A stretch of 64,000 bases of DNA from Agarophyton chilense (taxonomy: Eukaryota > Rhodophyta > Florideophyceae > Gracilariales > Gracilariaceae): positions 1,860,001 to 1,924,000 of the forward strand of contig JARGXX010000092.1 of the NCBI GenBank assembly GCA_030374765.1. Reading direction: 5' to 3'. The notes beneath the pieces were generated by a model that was not told the DNA's origin, searched no databases, and was given only the letters and a program-made list of their open reading frames with translations. The translations under genes were made by a program, and so were the position numbers. Positions 8,609-20,206 of this stretch are shown here, one piece after another. Positions within the stretch are counted from its first letter, which is position 1, and each line of letters begins with the position of its first letter.

Positions 8609-11051
8609 TTTGGATGTGTCGGATGGACGGGTAGAATTGTTGGTTGGGGTTGTTCGGCTCGGATTTCTGGCTTTGCAAGATACGGCGTGTTGGATGGCGT
8701 GAAGGGACGTCTGGGCTTTCCATGTTGGATGCAGTTTGTTGCCATTTGTGGAAATTTGTAGGGGTTTCAGGCGAGGGGCTTGCGAGCAAACTGTTAATTG
8801 GAAGAGTGCGGCGCTCCAAACACGGGGAGCATGCTGTAGATCGGTTTGTGGAATTAAATGGCGCACCACGTGGAAGGGGACAGACGCAGCGGTGGACAAC
8901 GGAACGTGAAGAAGATAAATATAAAGATGCAACGGGGAACGGAGGGTAGCAATTGCTAACTTGAGTAGCTAGTAAGGTAATTGTTATTCGTATTCTGTGC
9001 GCCTGACAGCCCGGTTGGGTGCAGCAGCGAATGTTGCAGATGAAGGGGTACCGATGTCTTTATCGTTAGCAAATACACAGTAGCACATAGCACATAGGTA
9101 CAGTAGGTTACCAGAGAGCAGAGCGGAGGCGGCGAATGAGTGCGGGGTGTGATGATGACAGATGATCTATTTGGGGCGGCAAAGAGGTACGACGAGGTTG
9201 CATGAAAAGTACGAAGGGTAAATGGTCACTGTTGGTACTGGTAACCAAGGCCGACCAAGAAATGGCGGGAAGAGCGAGTAGGAACGGGTGCCACCTGCAT
9301 GTGTTCATTCAGACACGCGCCGCAGCGTTGGTACTGTAAAGGCACGCGGAGGCACGAGAAGATATCGGGTGGGGGTGGTATGGCGAAGTGAGTGGGGACA
9401 TGGAAGAGGCGGTGCTGTTTAAACGCGAGTTAAGGCCAAATTCAGGCCAATCACGTGGTGGGGGTTCTCTCTGCGGCACATGAACGCAGATCAAAGTGGA
9501 AGCGTTGCTTCCAGTAGCACTTGAGTTAGAGCGAGAAGGGAGGCGGTGTTGTGTGGGGTGTGGGGAGGGAGAAATCGAGGCGCCATCTCTCTCGCGATGG
9601 TGATGCGGAACGGGGGGGGGAGTGGAACAGGTGAAGCGATGCTGCTCAGTGGTGCGGTTGAGAGTCATGGACTGCGGCTTCACTGAGCATCAAAGGGACA
9701 AGCACCGGTGCACGGCAAGCACTGTGACGAAGGGGAAGGCGCACACTGCACAGTGCCAACACGCACGCGCAGCGCGGCCGCGAAGGGCAACGCTACGTGG
9801 CTGTGTCGTTTGCACAGTTTCCACCCATTGTCCACGCCCGTTTAGGGTTTCCCCCCCCCCGGCACCATGCCCTAGACACGCGCACTGTGAGCATGCTATG
9901 TCCAGAAGCACTCGCACTGTCAGTATCGCTGTAAGTGGCATGAACACGCGCCAATCAGCGCGACACACCCGGAACACGTCACTGTAAAGCCGGCACGCGC
10001 CACACGTGGGCAAGCCCACGCAAGCCGCCGCCGCCTCCGCCACGCCTCGCCGTCGTTTGTACTAAGCATGTGGGCCGATGAGCCGCGCCGTTTGAAACAT
10101 GCTGGTAGCTGCCGTGCAACGCACCGTCTGTCGCCCCTACCACCCCCCAAAAAAAGCACCCAGTTGCAGGCAACGTGCGCTCTTCTCGTGCGTGCACACA
10201 CAAGCACGCGCGTGCCATCGCGTGTGCTTGTGCCCCTCAAGCCCCCGCGAGCCCCGGTTGTGAGCGGCTGCCTGCCCCTTGCGCCAGCGCTCTCTCGTGC
10301 GCCCCAACACCGCCATTCCCCCCGTATCTACCACATGTACTCTTTAGCAACCGTCCGACTACCTTCCCCTCGCACCACCGCCTCCTCCCCCCCCCCGCTT
10401 CCCGTCCCGTCCCCCACCCTCCCTTCCCTCACCCCCCTTCTCCCCCCTCTTACCCCCTTCCCTACACGTCGGCCCCTCCCCCACTCCGCTTTCCCGCCGC
10501 AATACCTGCAGCACCCCCCTCCCCACATCCCCAAATCCCATCCATTGTTTACGCTGCTCCATCGCACGTTTTGCGCTCCGCCAAACTGCAGCGCTGCTAC
10601 TTTTATACCCTCGCTCATGCGCTGCATGTCCGTCGCGTCTGTCTGCTCCCCACTGCCTCCAGCCCTCCCCCTGTCCCTACCTCCTTTTCTTTCACCAACT
10701 GAGCAGCTCCTCCCTCCTCCAAAACCGGCCCATCTTCCCGTCCCCCTTTCGTTTCAACCTTTCGTTTCATCCTTTAGTTTCAGCCTTTCGTTTCAAACCT
10801 TTCCGTTTCGCTCCGCTTTCCCATTCCACCCGCATACTGTTCACCGCCTACTCTACCACTGTCACTGACCCCCATCTCGTCCGCGCTGCAAACACCGAAC
10901 ACCGTCTCCCCTGCACCGCCGTCGCTCCTTCTCTCTCTCTTTTCGTGCCCCCGTTTTCGTCCCTGCTTGTCTCATCCTACATCAATTTCCCATTTTCTTC
11001 GTTGCCAACATCTGCTCTCCCGGCTGTTTTGCTTACCCTCGTCAAGTGAAC
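8609..11051. other. Long intergenic region, pyrimidine-rich toward the Cyc8 gene
   Basis: About 2.4 kb between divergent genes. It contains homopolymer C and G runs near 9610-9620 and 9850-9860. A strong C/T-rich stretch covers 10360-11040 on the plus strand and probably includes the Cyc8 promoter and 5' leader. A TATAAAAG on the minus strand at 10600-10607 has no obvious gene to serve. Long Pro-rich frames here follow from the pyrimidine bias and are not annotated. Confidence 0.5.
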
Positions 11052-14000
11052 ATGGTTGATTACCCTGCAAACAATCCGTCGCAGGTGGATACCAACTTGA
11101 CCAACAGATTGTCAGCTGCAAAAGAAGCCGTCTGGTTTCGCATTGGAGTTTTACAATCTAACATGCGTGATCGCGAACGAGCTCTCAACGCCTTTGAACG
11201 CGTCCTGGCCGTTAACCCCAACAATGTACCTGCAATGACCCAAGCCGGTGCCGTTCTGGCAAAGAAGGAGTGCTACCATGAAGCTATTGGCTATCTACAA
11301 CGCGCAATCACTGCCGATGACTCTTGTGGCGAGACTTGGGCAGTCCTGGCCCATTGTTATGTAATGACTGAAGATTTGCAAAAGGCCTATCAAGCATATC
11401 AAAGCGCTCTCAGCAACATGCCCAACCCACGTTGTCCGAACCTGTGGTACGGTATTGGTCTTTTGTACGACCGTTACGGCAGTCTCGACAACGCCTTGGA
11501 GGCGTTTCTGGCGGTTCTCTCCATTTCTCCGGATTTCGAGAGAGTGGACGAGGTGTGCTTTTGTATTGGCATTATCTATAAGGAGCAACAAAAGTTTGAT
11601 GAGGCCCTCAAGTACTTTAATAGAGTGGTAGTTGCTTCAAATCCCCCTCCTCCTCTCACACGCGCTGACGGTTGGTATCAAATTGGCCATGTGCACGAGC
11701 TCAGACGCGATGTCGATTCTGCCATCGAAATGTATAAACAGGCTCTCAAAGAAAATCCACAACACCCAAAGACTTTACAAAACTATGGATGGCTTGAGCA
11801 CAGTCATAACAACAATCCTACGGAGGCTATTCAGCTGCTGCGTCAGTCGGCCGAACATGAACCCAACGACGGCCAGACATGGTATTTGTTGGGCAGGGTG
11901 TACATGTCATTGCGCGAATTTCATCAAGCTTATGATGCCTACCAACAAGCTGTTTACAGAGATTGTCAAAACGCCACATTCTGGTGCTCCATCGGCGTGC
12001 TGTACTACCAAATGAATCAGCGTCGTGACGCCATGGATGCATATCTTCGTGCTATTGGACTCAACCCATACGTCTCTGAAGTGTGGTATGATCTGGGAAC
12101 CCTTTACGAAAGCTGCGAACAGAATTCGGATGCCATTCACGCATATAGGCAGGCCGCCAGATTGGCGCCTGACAACACGCAGATTACCGATCGATTGCAA
12201 GAACTAGAAGGTAATCTTGCAGACCAACCTGCGCATCCGACATCTCAACAACAGCAAAGCACGCAGCCATTGCCTGCGCAAATGCAGCCTGTTATGCAAA
12301 ATGTTACCCGGGGACATGTGAATCCTCTTCTGAATCGATCTATTGGCCCGTCTATGCGCCAAATGCGTGAACCGCCCCCCCAGCAGAGGAGTGCTCAGCG
12401 CCAACCTCACACGGAACTTCGACAGCGACGCTCGCGTCAGCTACCTCCAGAGCAAGGTCGTGCTAGTATGGAGGGCGCTCAAGAGCGTAACGGTTCAGGT
12501 GAAATGGCACCCATACCACCTATTCGTCATCCAAACATGTCTGTTCCTGCGGCATCAAATGAATTTTCGCACCATCAGCGAACCTCAATGCCTGTGCCAT
12601 TGTCATCACCTGTGCAGCATGGGTCTCATCCACTGTCGTCAGCCGGTCAGCATTTCTCCCAACCGTTATCTACTCAACCGTCTGTTCGTATGTCTGTTGC
12701 CGCCCCTTCACATTCAGTGCCGCAGCAATATGACGCACGGATGCAAACTTCAGCAGCTCTGCAACACGTACAACTCAAACCACTTGCTCATCAGGCCTCG
12801 CCACACGAACCGAATACAAACCCGCAACTGCAACATTCTCGTTTACAACTGCCGCGACTTGCTCATCCCCCTGCGCAAGGGAAACTTCAGGCAGGAAATC
12901 AACATGCTCAACCTCGGAACAATTCTCAACGCCTCGAGCAACCGTCCTCGGCGATTCCTTCTCGAGATGGTCAGCCACAGTCATCTTGTCCTCCCGTGGC
13001 TCCTGTGAACGGTCCTTCCGAACCGCGGAGCATACCACAGCAACAGAGTACGCTATCACGGAGACAACCGTTGCCACAAATCCAGCACCTTTCACCTCTC
13101 CAACCCGCTACGACGACGACAACAGCTCCTAGCGAAGCTCAGAGAAAAGTTGCGAATGGGCTCGCATCAAAACACACAGAACAGTCAAAGGGATTGGAAG
13201 AAGATAAGAATGCAAGACATCAGAGCGACGACAGCAACCAAAGCCGTCTCAGAAGTGGCGAGCGCTTTCAACCCCAACAGGGTTCCTCAGATAACTCCCG
13301 TTCGCTGAAGGTCGCGCAGATAAATACCACGAACATCAAGAACTTATCCTCTCCTAATGCATATCCGAGCACCTCTCAGAGAATTCACATCTCTGCACAA
13401 GAGAATGGACTAAAGAATATCAAAGAACGTGGGCCGGTTCCTCTCGTGCACGGTGCACCTCGTGGTGATCCTAATGATGTTCGGACGAAGGAAAACGCAC
13501 TGTCGGAACAACATGGTAAATCGATTGATTCATCGCCAGAAAGGATGTTTAAGGCGGAGGGCTCTCCGACGCGTGAAAGAGATCAACGATCTGCCTCGAA
13601 CAACCTCAATGGACATATGATGTCTTCGAGGTCACTGTCTCCAGACAGATTACCCTCGGGGAAGCAGTCTATCATGACATCTAGTCCGGACGAGAATGTC
13701 CATCGAACACGAGAAGAAGCTAGACCGACTCAGTTACCGCCATTGTCATTGCCGAAACCTAATCAAAACTCGATTCCATCGCTCTCAGAGGTGGGTAGCG
13801 GGAAACACCCCTCCCCTGTATCTACCCTCATGGGAAACGGCTCGAAAGTCGCAGGTAAGACTTCTTCACTTCCACCGTTGTCATCCCGGGGACCCTCGAC
13901 ATTGGGCAGCGGTTCCTCCAAAGCTCCAAAAAATAACACGCATGGAATCTCAAGCATGGGATCGGCGTCGTCCATTTCAAAGTTTGGAAAAGGTATTGTG

Positions 14001-15410
14001 CAAACACCTTCATCTCCGGCCAACGATATCGTTGCATCGTCTTCGCTTCCAACGCCACTGCCGGGTAAGAAGACTTCAGATGGTGGAAACAGTGTGCATG
14101 TTCATCGCTCTCCCCGTGCTCCAAGTCAAGACCAATTGCCAAGCTTCAAAGCGATTTCTATTCCCCCGCATGGGTATCGAGGTCAGACTGATTCAGTTCC
14201 TTCACCGTCATCGCTTCCAGTGCTTTCCGCCCTTTCAGCTCGTGCAAACCATGTCGATACTGCGAAGAGCGCCAAGGAAAGAGAAGGACGAGGTGCATCA
14301 ATGAAAGAAGGGAATTCTGATGCAGAAAACAATGATGCCCAGAATTTTGTAAAAGGACGGATTGCGTTCCCGAAACGAACCGGAGACGGAGGTTCGCGTC
14401 GCAATGCCGAGCGCCCGTCAAGCAGTCACCCGATCCCTGGCATGTTTCGATCGTCCCCCGCTCCGAAGGCGGGGCAGGAGAGCCATGAGCGGAAAGCATC
14501 TGGGAAAGAGGAAAGGATTCGGTCGCCGAGTGCTCCGCCCCTTGAAAGACGAGGAGAGAAAACAAGATCATCGAGTGTTCCGATTCTGGGGAGAAGAGAT
14601 GGAAACACTTCATCGAAACGAGAAGGACTAACAAGGGAGGATTCAGGAAGAACAGCAAAGCGCCCCCGTTTACATGAAAGTCAGGAAGACGAAGTCGAAA
14701 AATCTGCACGATGGAGAGCAGAAGAGCAGAGAGGGTGGGAAGATGAGCCCAAACGCATGCTGTCAAATGATATGCCGCCATTCAGAGAATCGAAGAACGA
14801 AGGACGAGCATCTAAGAACTCGAAACTTCTGGACGTGAAAGGGTCACCTTCCAAGGAAGGTAAAAGTGGGGAAAATGAAAGAGTGGAACCGTCTGCACTG
14901 TCGCAAGCTGTGAATTTGCCTCGACTGTCAAACGCTAAGCCAAAATTGGGAGCGGCACCCCAATTATCGGCCAATACACCGCTTCCATCGTTTCGAAGCG
15001 AGCGAATGAACATGAATACGTCACGCTCGACAAATGGTTCGAGTACGTGCGGAAAGCAGGGCGTCCCAGACGGTAGTCGCAGTTCATTTTCGTTTGGGTT
15101 GCGGTCAACACCCGTTTCTGTTCAGGTTCGACAGTCGTCGGACAGCCCTTTGACACGGAATGGTGACAGACAAGAGTACCATAGCTCTCTTGGGGATAGT
15201 GAGGCCACTGGGAGACATGCAGACGAAAAGCTTGATTCTGGGACTAACCGAAAGAGTCCACGGGATGAAAAGCGGATAGAACGTTTAGCAAACAGTGACT
15301 CGATGAACAGCAGAGCGAGTGCAGGCCCAATAACTGTGAGAAGTGTGGGTGAGATGGGAAAGAAGGATGAAAAGCCGAACAGGGCTGAGATTCGCAGCAG
15401 TGCTACGTAG
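11052..15410 (+). CDS. CYC8: Cyc8/Ssn6-type TPR transcriptional co-repressor
   Basis: A single-exon protein of 1452 residues. The start is the ATG at 11052; the GTG six bases upstream is not used. Residues about 20-385 form roughly ten tandem tetratricopeptide repeats with the Cyc8 order and signatures (AVWFRIGVLQSNM; ETWAVLAHCYVM; NLWYGIGLLYDRYGSLDNA; WYQIGHVHE; EVWYDLGTLYES). Cyc8/Ssn6 binds Tup1 and is recruited by DNA-binding repressors to silence promoters in the nucleus. After residue 390 the protein is almost entirely low-complexity: a Gln/Pro/Ser-rich part, then more than 700 residues rich in Ser, Arg, Lys and Glu. It is much longer than the yeast protein (966 residues). The TPR assignment is very firm; the tail's function is unknown. 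Confidence 0.93.
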   Translation: MVDYPANNPSQVDTNLTNRLSAAKEAVWFRIGVLQSNMRDRERALNAFERVLAVNPNNVPAMTQAGAVLAKKECYHEAIGYLQRAITADDSCGETWAVLAHCYVMTEDLQKAYQAYQSALSNMPNPRCPNLWYGIGLLYDRYGSLDNALEAFLAVLSISPDFERVDEVCFCIGIIYKEQQKFDEALKYFNRVVVASNPPPPLTRADGWYQIGHVHELRRDVDSAIEMYKQALKENPQHPKTLQNYGWLEHSHNNNPTEAIQLLRQSAEHEPNDGQTWYLLGRVYMSLREFHQAYDAYQQAVYRDCQNATFWCSIGVLYYQMNQRRDAMDAYLRAIGLNPYVSEVWYDLGTLYESCEQNSDAIHAYRQAARLAPDNTQITDRLQELEGNLADQPAHPTSQQQQSTQPLPAQMQPVMQNVTRGHVNPLLNRSIGPSMRQMREPPPQQRSAQRQPHTELRQRRSRQLPPEQGRASMEGAQERNGSGEMAPIPPIRHPNMSVPAASNEFSHHQRTSMPVPLSSPVQHGSHPLSSAGQHFSQPLSTQPSVRMSVAAPSHSVPQQYDARMQTSAALQHVQLKPLAHQASPHEPNTNPQLQHSRLQLPRLAHPPAQGKLQAGNQHAQPRNNSQRLEQPSSAIPSRDGQPQSSCPPVAPVNGPSEPRSIPQQQSTLSRRQPLPQIQHLSPLQPATTTTTAPSEAQRKVANGLASKHTEQSKGLEEDKNARHQSDDSNQSRLRSGERFQPQQGSSDNSRSLKVAQINTTNIKNLSSPNAYPSTSQRIHISAQENGLKNIKERGPVPLVHGAPRGDPNDVRTKENALSEQHGKSIDSSPERMFKAEGSPTRERDQRSASNNLNGHMMSSRSLSPDRLPSGKQSIMTSSPDENVHRTREEARPTQLPPLSLPKPNQNSIPSLSEVGSGKHPSPVSTLMGNGSKVAGKTSSLPPLSSRGPSTLGSGSSKAPKNNTHGISSMGSASSISKFGKGIVQTPSSPANDIVASSSLPTPLPGKKTSDGGNSVHVHRSPRAPSQDQLPSFKAISIPPHGYRGQTDSVPSPSSLPVLSALSARANHVDTAKSAKEREGRGASMKEGNSDAENNDAQNFVKGRIAFPKRTGDGGSRRNAERPSSSHPIPGMFRSSPAPKAGQESHERKASGKEERIRSPSAPPLERRGEKTRSSSVPILGRRDGNTSSKREGLTREDSGRTAKRPRLHESQEDEVEKSARWRAEEQRGWEDEPKRMLSNDMPPFRESKNEGRASKNSKLLDVKGSPSKEGKSGENERVEPSALSQAVNLPRLSNAKPKLGAAPQLSANTPLPSFRSERMNMNTSRSTNGSSTCGKQGVPDGSRSSFSFGLRSTPVSVQVRQSSDSPLTRNGDRQEYHSSLGDSEATGRHADEKLDSGTNRKSPRDEKRIERLANSDSMNSRASAGPITVRSVGEMGKKDEKPNRAEIRSSAT

Positions 15411-16750
15411 GTGACATGTGTGTCCTATGCGCAGCGATGCTGTGTGTACAAGCCTGTAGATATGTAAAGAAACTGCGGAAGCAGAATGTTGGCATCATCA
15501 GATTTTTGATCATGGTCGGCGGAAAGCGCCATTTGCTCAAACGAACGCTCTCAAACGATTCGCAACCGCTCTACCATTTTTTGCTTGCACAGTATGAGTA
15601 AGTGTAAAACTGCCGTTGGTACAGAACCCTTTGCACCAAAACGAACGCACTACCCTCTCATTCCCACTACCACTGATCAACCGAAGGGTAATAAAAAAGC
15701 CTTCCTACAGTGCCCAAAACTCATTTACTGTGGGTGCCAATTTTTGGATCTGACACGGTGGGCCAAACTAGACAAAAAATGTCAGCGAAAAGAAAAGTCT
15801 TTGTAACTAAAAGGCCGAAATAGATGAATCTGATATTATCCTTCCCAAATAAATTACTTTCTTTTAATCTTCTTGAAACGGGTGGCAATCAAAGATGTCC
15901 GTCAATGATCACTAGTGTCTATACCACCACTGGCCTCATATAAAGCCAAAATTACAACATCGATAATTTTTGTTAACGTTGTCAATTTCCCTAAAGTTTT
16001 GTGCCTACAAGTTGTCAACGATCTCTTCTTGTGTGGCTTCAACCTCAATAATTACGTACGATCGTCCGTAACCTGTACAAAACACTATCTTCACCCCTTT
16101 CTTTCATAATATATCAAATACATCATCATATATAAAACTCTAACCTGTATTGAAAAACAGAAAAAACACCTGCTCACGTCCCTTAACATCAGAGAGTGAC
16201 TGTAAACGTTTCTTTAGCACGCAATCAAATATGAAACTTGTAAGTGTAAGTGGTACAAAAGCTGACTTTTTTGTCACAAATAACCGCAGGTACACTTCTG
16301 GCACCCTAAAATTAGAGATATTTTATCCGAAGAGTTTGTGAACTCTCACGATGTGTGACGTAAAAACCATAAATCATGTTGCGGTTCAGGAAAATGCATA
16401 AGAAGACGAAAACTCAAACGGAGAGATAAATAGTGCTGCGATTATTAACAAACATTTGAACAATGAAAAGCAACATACTGTCACAGATAAAAATAACATT
16501 TAAACAATTTATCCGTCACGCTTACTACTTTGACCAATAATTACACGCAACAAAGCTTTAATGACGTTCATTCGACCAAATGGACAACGGAAAATGAATC
16601 TTTGACTGTTAATAGTCCAGTATAAATGCATCAACAGAAATTCACGGAACCTGTTATATATTTTGTCTTCACTGTCCATGCGCCTTCGGAACTTTCTCCA
16701 TATTAAATAATCATATTGACGTTTTTGTAGTCTATTTCGAAAAAATAGTT
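15411..16750. other. AT-rich intergenic region after Cyc8
   Basis: A sharp drop in GC content marks the end of the gene island. The first few hundred bases are probably 3' UTR. No gene is supported. It includes one copy of a dispersed palindromic repeat at 15912-15953. Confidence 0.5.
15912..15953 (+). repeat. Dispersed repeat, CTAGTGTCTA...TGGCCTCATAT, copy 1
   Basis: Reads CTAGTGTCTATACC, then CACTGGCCTCATATAAAGCC. Related copies occur at 33177-33246 (opposite strand) and 41583-41640 (same strand). Copies 1 and 2 face each other across the piggyBac-like relic, so they may be its terminal inverted repeats, but no TTAA target site was found. Confidence 0.4.
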
Positions 16751-16879
16751 CGACATACCAACTCTTAGATGGAACGAAAACGTCTAAAGAAGAAGAATAA
16801 AAGGAGTGATGTTTTGAAGTTTTTCGGTTTGATGGTGTTTGATGACACCCTGTGAAGTTTTAAATAGAGTAATAATTTT

Positions 16880-17260
16880 TTTAGGACAACGCTTGGAGCG
16901 GAGACACAACGAAGATGTTTGGGATCTTCCTCTCTTGAGAGGCACGACTCAGGCGGAGGAGACGCGTCCCAGCGGAGCACAGCAACAGAGCCACTCTGGA
17001 AAGACACGACGGAGTCGGGTGTAAGACCGAGGCCAATCCTGCGGGATATACCTAGAGTGTTTAGATGAGCACGGCACAGTCCGGGGTGTGACCAATCCTA
17101 GGTGTAGCTCAATGCCTGCGTGCCGGAAAACACCACGAAGACGCTCGGGATCTTCCTCCACGGAGGTAGCTGAGCGGAAAAGAGCCCTCCCAGAGGTGAC
17201 ACGACTTAGCCGGGTTGTAAGGCCAGGGTCATCCGTCGCGACTTGCTCAGGGAGGTGAAG
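16880..17260 (+). repeat. Two diverged tandem copies of a ~200-225 bp unit
   Basis: ACGAAGATGTTTGGGATCTT near 16909 recurs as ACGAAGACGCTCGGGATCTT near 17132. GACACGACGGAGTCGGGTGT near 17003 recurs as GACACGACTTAGCCGGGTTG near 17199. The unit is diverged and has no coding capacity. Tandem monomers of this sort are typical of the 5' region of some non-LTR elements, but that link is only a suggestion. The surrounding GC content is clearly higher than in the AT-rich flank. Confidence 0.5.
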
Positions 17261-17740
17261 AAGGGCTCCTCTTGTGCGTGTGCCTCGGATTGAAAAAAAG
17301 GTCCACACGGTGGCCGTGATCCGACGTGTCGGTACAGCCGCGGATAGCGGGATGCTACCCGTAGTCGGGGAACGAGGAAAAGGAAAAAGGGAAAGAGGGA
17401 GAAGGAGGGGGACGAAGGTCGATGGCACCGAGTCACGCGAGTGGCTCTGTATGATACGGCACAGCCGGAGACAAACCCTTAACAAGGCGAAACACAACAA
17501 CAGTTGGAAAAACACTGGCAGCGATGGGTCTCTTTAGGCGGGCAAGGGGGATGGTCAACCCGTGTGCTACGCGCTACTCCTCGTGAGAGGTGATTAGCCC
17601 GCGTAGGCAGTAGAGACCAGAGCCAAACCCAGATCGGCATCCTCGGGGAAGATTGAGATCGGGACCCTTGATGGGGGAGTTTACTGGTGCGGCGGCCACT
17701 GCCGTCGCACTAAGTACTGTAGCTCCCCTAGTGTAATTAC

Positions 17741-17775
17741 TAAATAAATAAATAGATAAATAAATAAATAGATAG
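17741..17775 (+). repeat. (TAAA)n / (TAGA)n microsatellite
   Basis: TAAATAAATAAATAGATAAA continued by TAAATAAATAGATAG. Such A-rich simple repeats often mark the 3' end of non-LTR retrotransposons, but no reverse transcriptase was identified beside it. Confidence 0.85.
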
Positions 17776-18719
17776 GGAGTTCCTATCCACCCACCTACTG
17801 TGGTCATAACTACACCTGCCAACCGTCCCACACGTGTAGACATTCCGGCATTCCGGTGAACGGTTATAGACTGTACTCATATAATGAGCAAGTGCCGGAT
17901 GTTCCGGAAAAATACAAAGTCCAAGAAAACTTCAGCGGGCGTGCACTTCACTAGGCGGAGCGGTACCACGGCGATTGTCGGAAAAAGAGCGAGGAAACAC
18001 TCGTATGAGGTGGACGAGCGGGGTGAGTGGGGCGGCCACTCACGAGAGCCAAAAAGGAGAATAAGAGGAAAATGGGGGCGAAGCCCTATACAGAGGCGAG
18101 ACTACGACAGGTGTCGGCGATTTAAATATGAATCCACGGTGGTGGTAGCACTCTGTTCGACAGAAAGGTGGATGAACTAACGTGCGACGGGCGCCCATGC
18201 AGTATGCGGTGAAGATGCGCCGAAGGCGAAGAGTTCAGAGCCAAGACTCTCTCCTTGAGATCTCCCAAGAGGTTGTTTACTGGCGAGCAGTGCTCAACCT
18301 CCTAAGTAGTGTGGCGCGCGGACCCTGACAGTGGGCGCGCGCCCAAAAAATAGATACTAAATAGCGATAGCGTAGCTAAATAATACTAACCATTAGGTAG
18401 AATCTGGACCACGTGTGGCACGCCTCGCACTCGAGCGTCGGCATCCGTGCAGTCCACGTGTTTCACCAGTGTGCATCTCCGGTCTTAACCGGCCGTCGGC
18501 ACGCAATAGCCGTATAGCTTGTCATAGACCAAGGTAGTCCTCAAGCGAGCGAAATCTCTAAGTCCTGCGAAGAAACCCCCTTGAATGGCATTGCCCTTCA
18601 ATTTTGTCTACAGAAACGTTTTCAAAACACAATCACTCTCCGCAGCTCGGAAAGATCATATCATGCCATCAGTTTGAGCATATAAAAGAAGGTATCGTTT
18701 TTAGTGGCTTTTAAAACGA
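17776..18719. other. Unassigned repeat-like sequence
   Basis: GC-rich sequence with no recognisable protein between the microsatellite and the piggyBac relic. A 98-residue basic ORF (17884-18180, plus) is rich in Arg and Lys, but I cannot tie it to a family. Its base composition contrasts with the AT-rich piggyBac DNA on either side, so it is probably another insertion. Confidence 0.35.
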
Positions 18720-19820
18720 TCACATTAGAGAAGAAGCCATATGTCCGTGTGTTTTTGAATTTCTGAAAGCTATAAATGACAATCGAAAAGCTATTGTAAA
18801 TCGGTCACACACTTTTTGAGTGATTAAAAGGAGGTCACGTTGTTATGAACTGTGGGGAAACTGGATTTAAATTGGATTTACGCATTACACTGATCTTGAT
18901 TCGAAACCTGAAAATGGTTGGGAATTAAAGAAGATTTGTTGTGGAAGGAGTGGAATCATTCTCAAGATAGAAATCAAAAAGAGAGCTACACAATCAGATT
19001 TTCAGCCTTTGGCATCTAAACATGCGCATGGAACAGCTGTTGTAATGAGACTGGTTGAAGGTTGGTTCGAAATTGATCGAATTGTTTGTGCCGATTCATA
19101 TTTTGCATCTGTTGAAACAACAGAGGAACTTTTGGAAAGAGGGATGCTATTTATTAGTGTTGTAAAAACAGCCACCAGAAGGTTTCCTGCGAAACATATT
19201 TCCGAACTTACGATGAAAGCACGAGGCCAGCACGTGACAATGGTGAAGAAACTTCCAGAATTTGATGGGAAGATGATATCTGTGCTCTGGGTGGACCGTT
19301 AGAGGAGTTATAACATCAGAACTTGTAGCAGTACCCAACCAGAAACTCCCTTTTCTTGTGAAAGATGGGGGATAACTGATGAAATAACAATGAAAATTCC
19401 GCTTTCTATTGCTGTTCCAAAGGTTTTCGAGGAGTACTATCCTTATTGTTTTAGAGTTGATAGGCATAATAGATCACGTAAAAATGATCTGAATATGGAA
19501 AAGAAGTTCAAAGTCAAGGAATGGTCTTTCAGAGTAAATACTTCTTTGCTGGCAATGTGCATGGTTGATGCTTGGAATCTCTACAACGGTTCATACGGGA
19601 ACACATTAAATCTTATACCGCATAATTTCTATTGTAGTCTCGCAGACAGATTCATAGATAATAACTAGGATGCTTTCCGAAATATGAGAACAAAATTTAA
19701 GGAGTAACATGAGATAGAAAAAACCTAAATGGCTGATACCAGCATACATTTAATGAAGAAAACTCGAAAACGAAGGACGTTAGATGGTTTGTTTCTTCTC
19801 AAACAAATCAAGGACGATGT
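18720..19820 (+). pseudogene. piggyBac-like (DDE_Tnp_1_7) transposase relic, 5' part
   Basis: Degenerate transposase read in several frames. Recognisable family segments are a C-C-G-R-S-G-I block before 18965, then HGTAVVMRLVEGWFEIDRIV and CADSYFASVETTEELLERGM with the conserved catalytic-region Asp, then ISVVKTATRRFP (ORF 19009-19302). A further ORF (19390-19668) reads VPKVFEEYYPYCFRVDRHNR and WSFRVNTSLLAMCMVDAW, the usual C-terminal part of PGBD-type transposases. At least two frameshifts or stops separate these pieces. The coding sequence is cut at 19820 by an LTR retrotransposon and resumes at 32555. Confidence 0.8.
19816..19820. repeat. Target-site duplication GATGT, left
   Basis: Five bases immediately before the LTR terminus TGTAGTATTC. 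They are identical to those after the 3' LTR at 32555-32559. A 5-bp duplication is standard for LTR retrotransposons. Confidence 0.85.
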
Positions 19821-20206
19821 TGTAGTATTCTACTACTCTCGGAATACTGATGGAATATTTTTCGTATTACTAGGATGATACTCATAGGTGAGTGCAACAG
19901 CTATGATGAAGTTATGAAGCGGCATCCCGCAGATAGCCAGCGAGGTGGTATGTTACACGTGGGATCTCGGTCTGCAACGGCGCATCCGATTCGACCCTTT
20001 GTAGGGAAATACTGGATTGGCAACCGCGCATATAGTTGGTAGCCACGTGGCAACTAAGCCTATCCTTCGTAGGTGGAAGCCCATTTAGAGCTAGTTATCC
20101 CGTACTGTAGAAGGGTTAATTGGCTAATCAAGTTTATATCTAGATATTATTATATGCGGCGCTCAGCCCTGTGCACAGTACACAAAGCACAGAGGGCAGG
20201 GCCGAC
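19821..20206 (+). repeat. LTR1-A 5' LTR, truncated
   Basis: About the first 386 bp of the LTR1 sequence (TGTAGTATTCTACTACTCTC...), alignable by eye with 31904-32290 and with the complements of 47985-48359 and 55500-55597. It stops at GGCCGAC, where LTR2 begins with TGTAAC. Confidence 0.85.

Noticed and set aside
10068-10868. 266-codon Pro-rich plus-strand ORF upstream of Cyc8
   Set aside because: It is a by-product of a long C/T-rich tract. There is no domain, and it sits where the Cyc8 promoter and leader should be.
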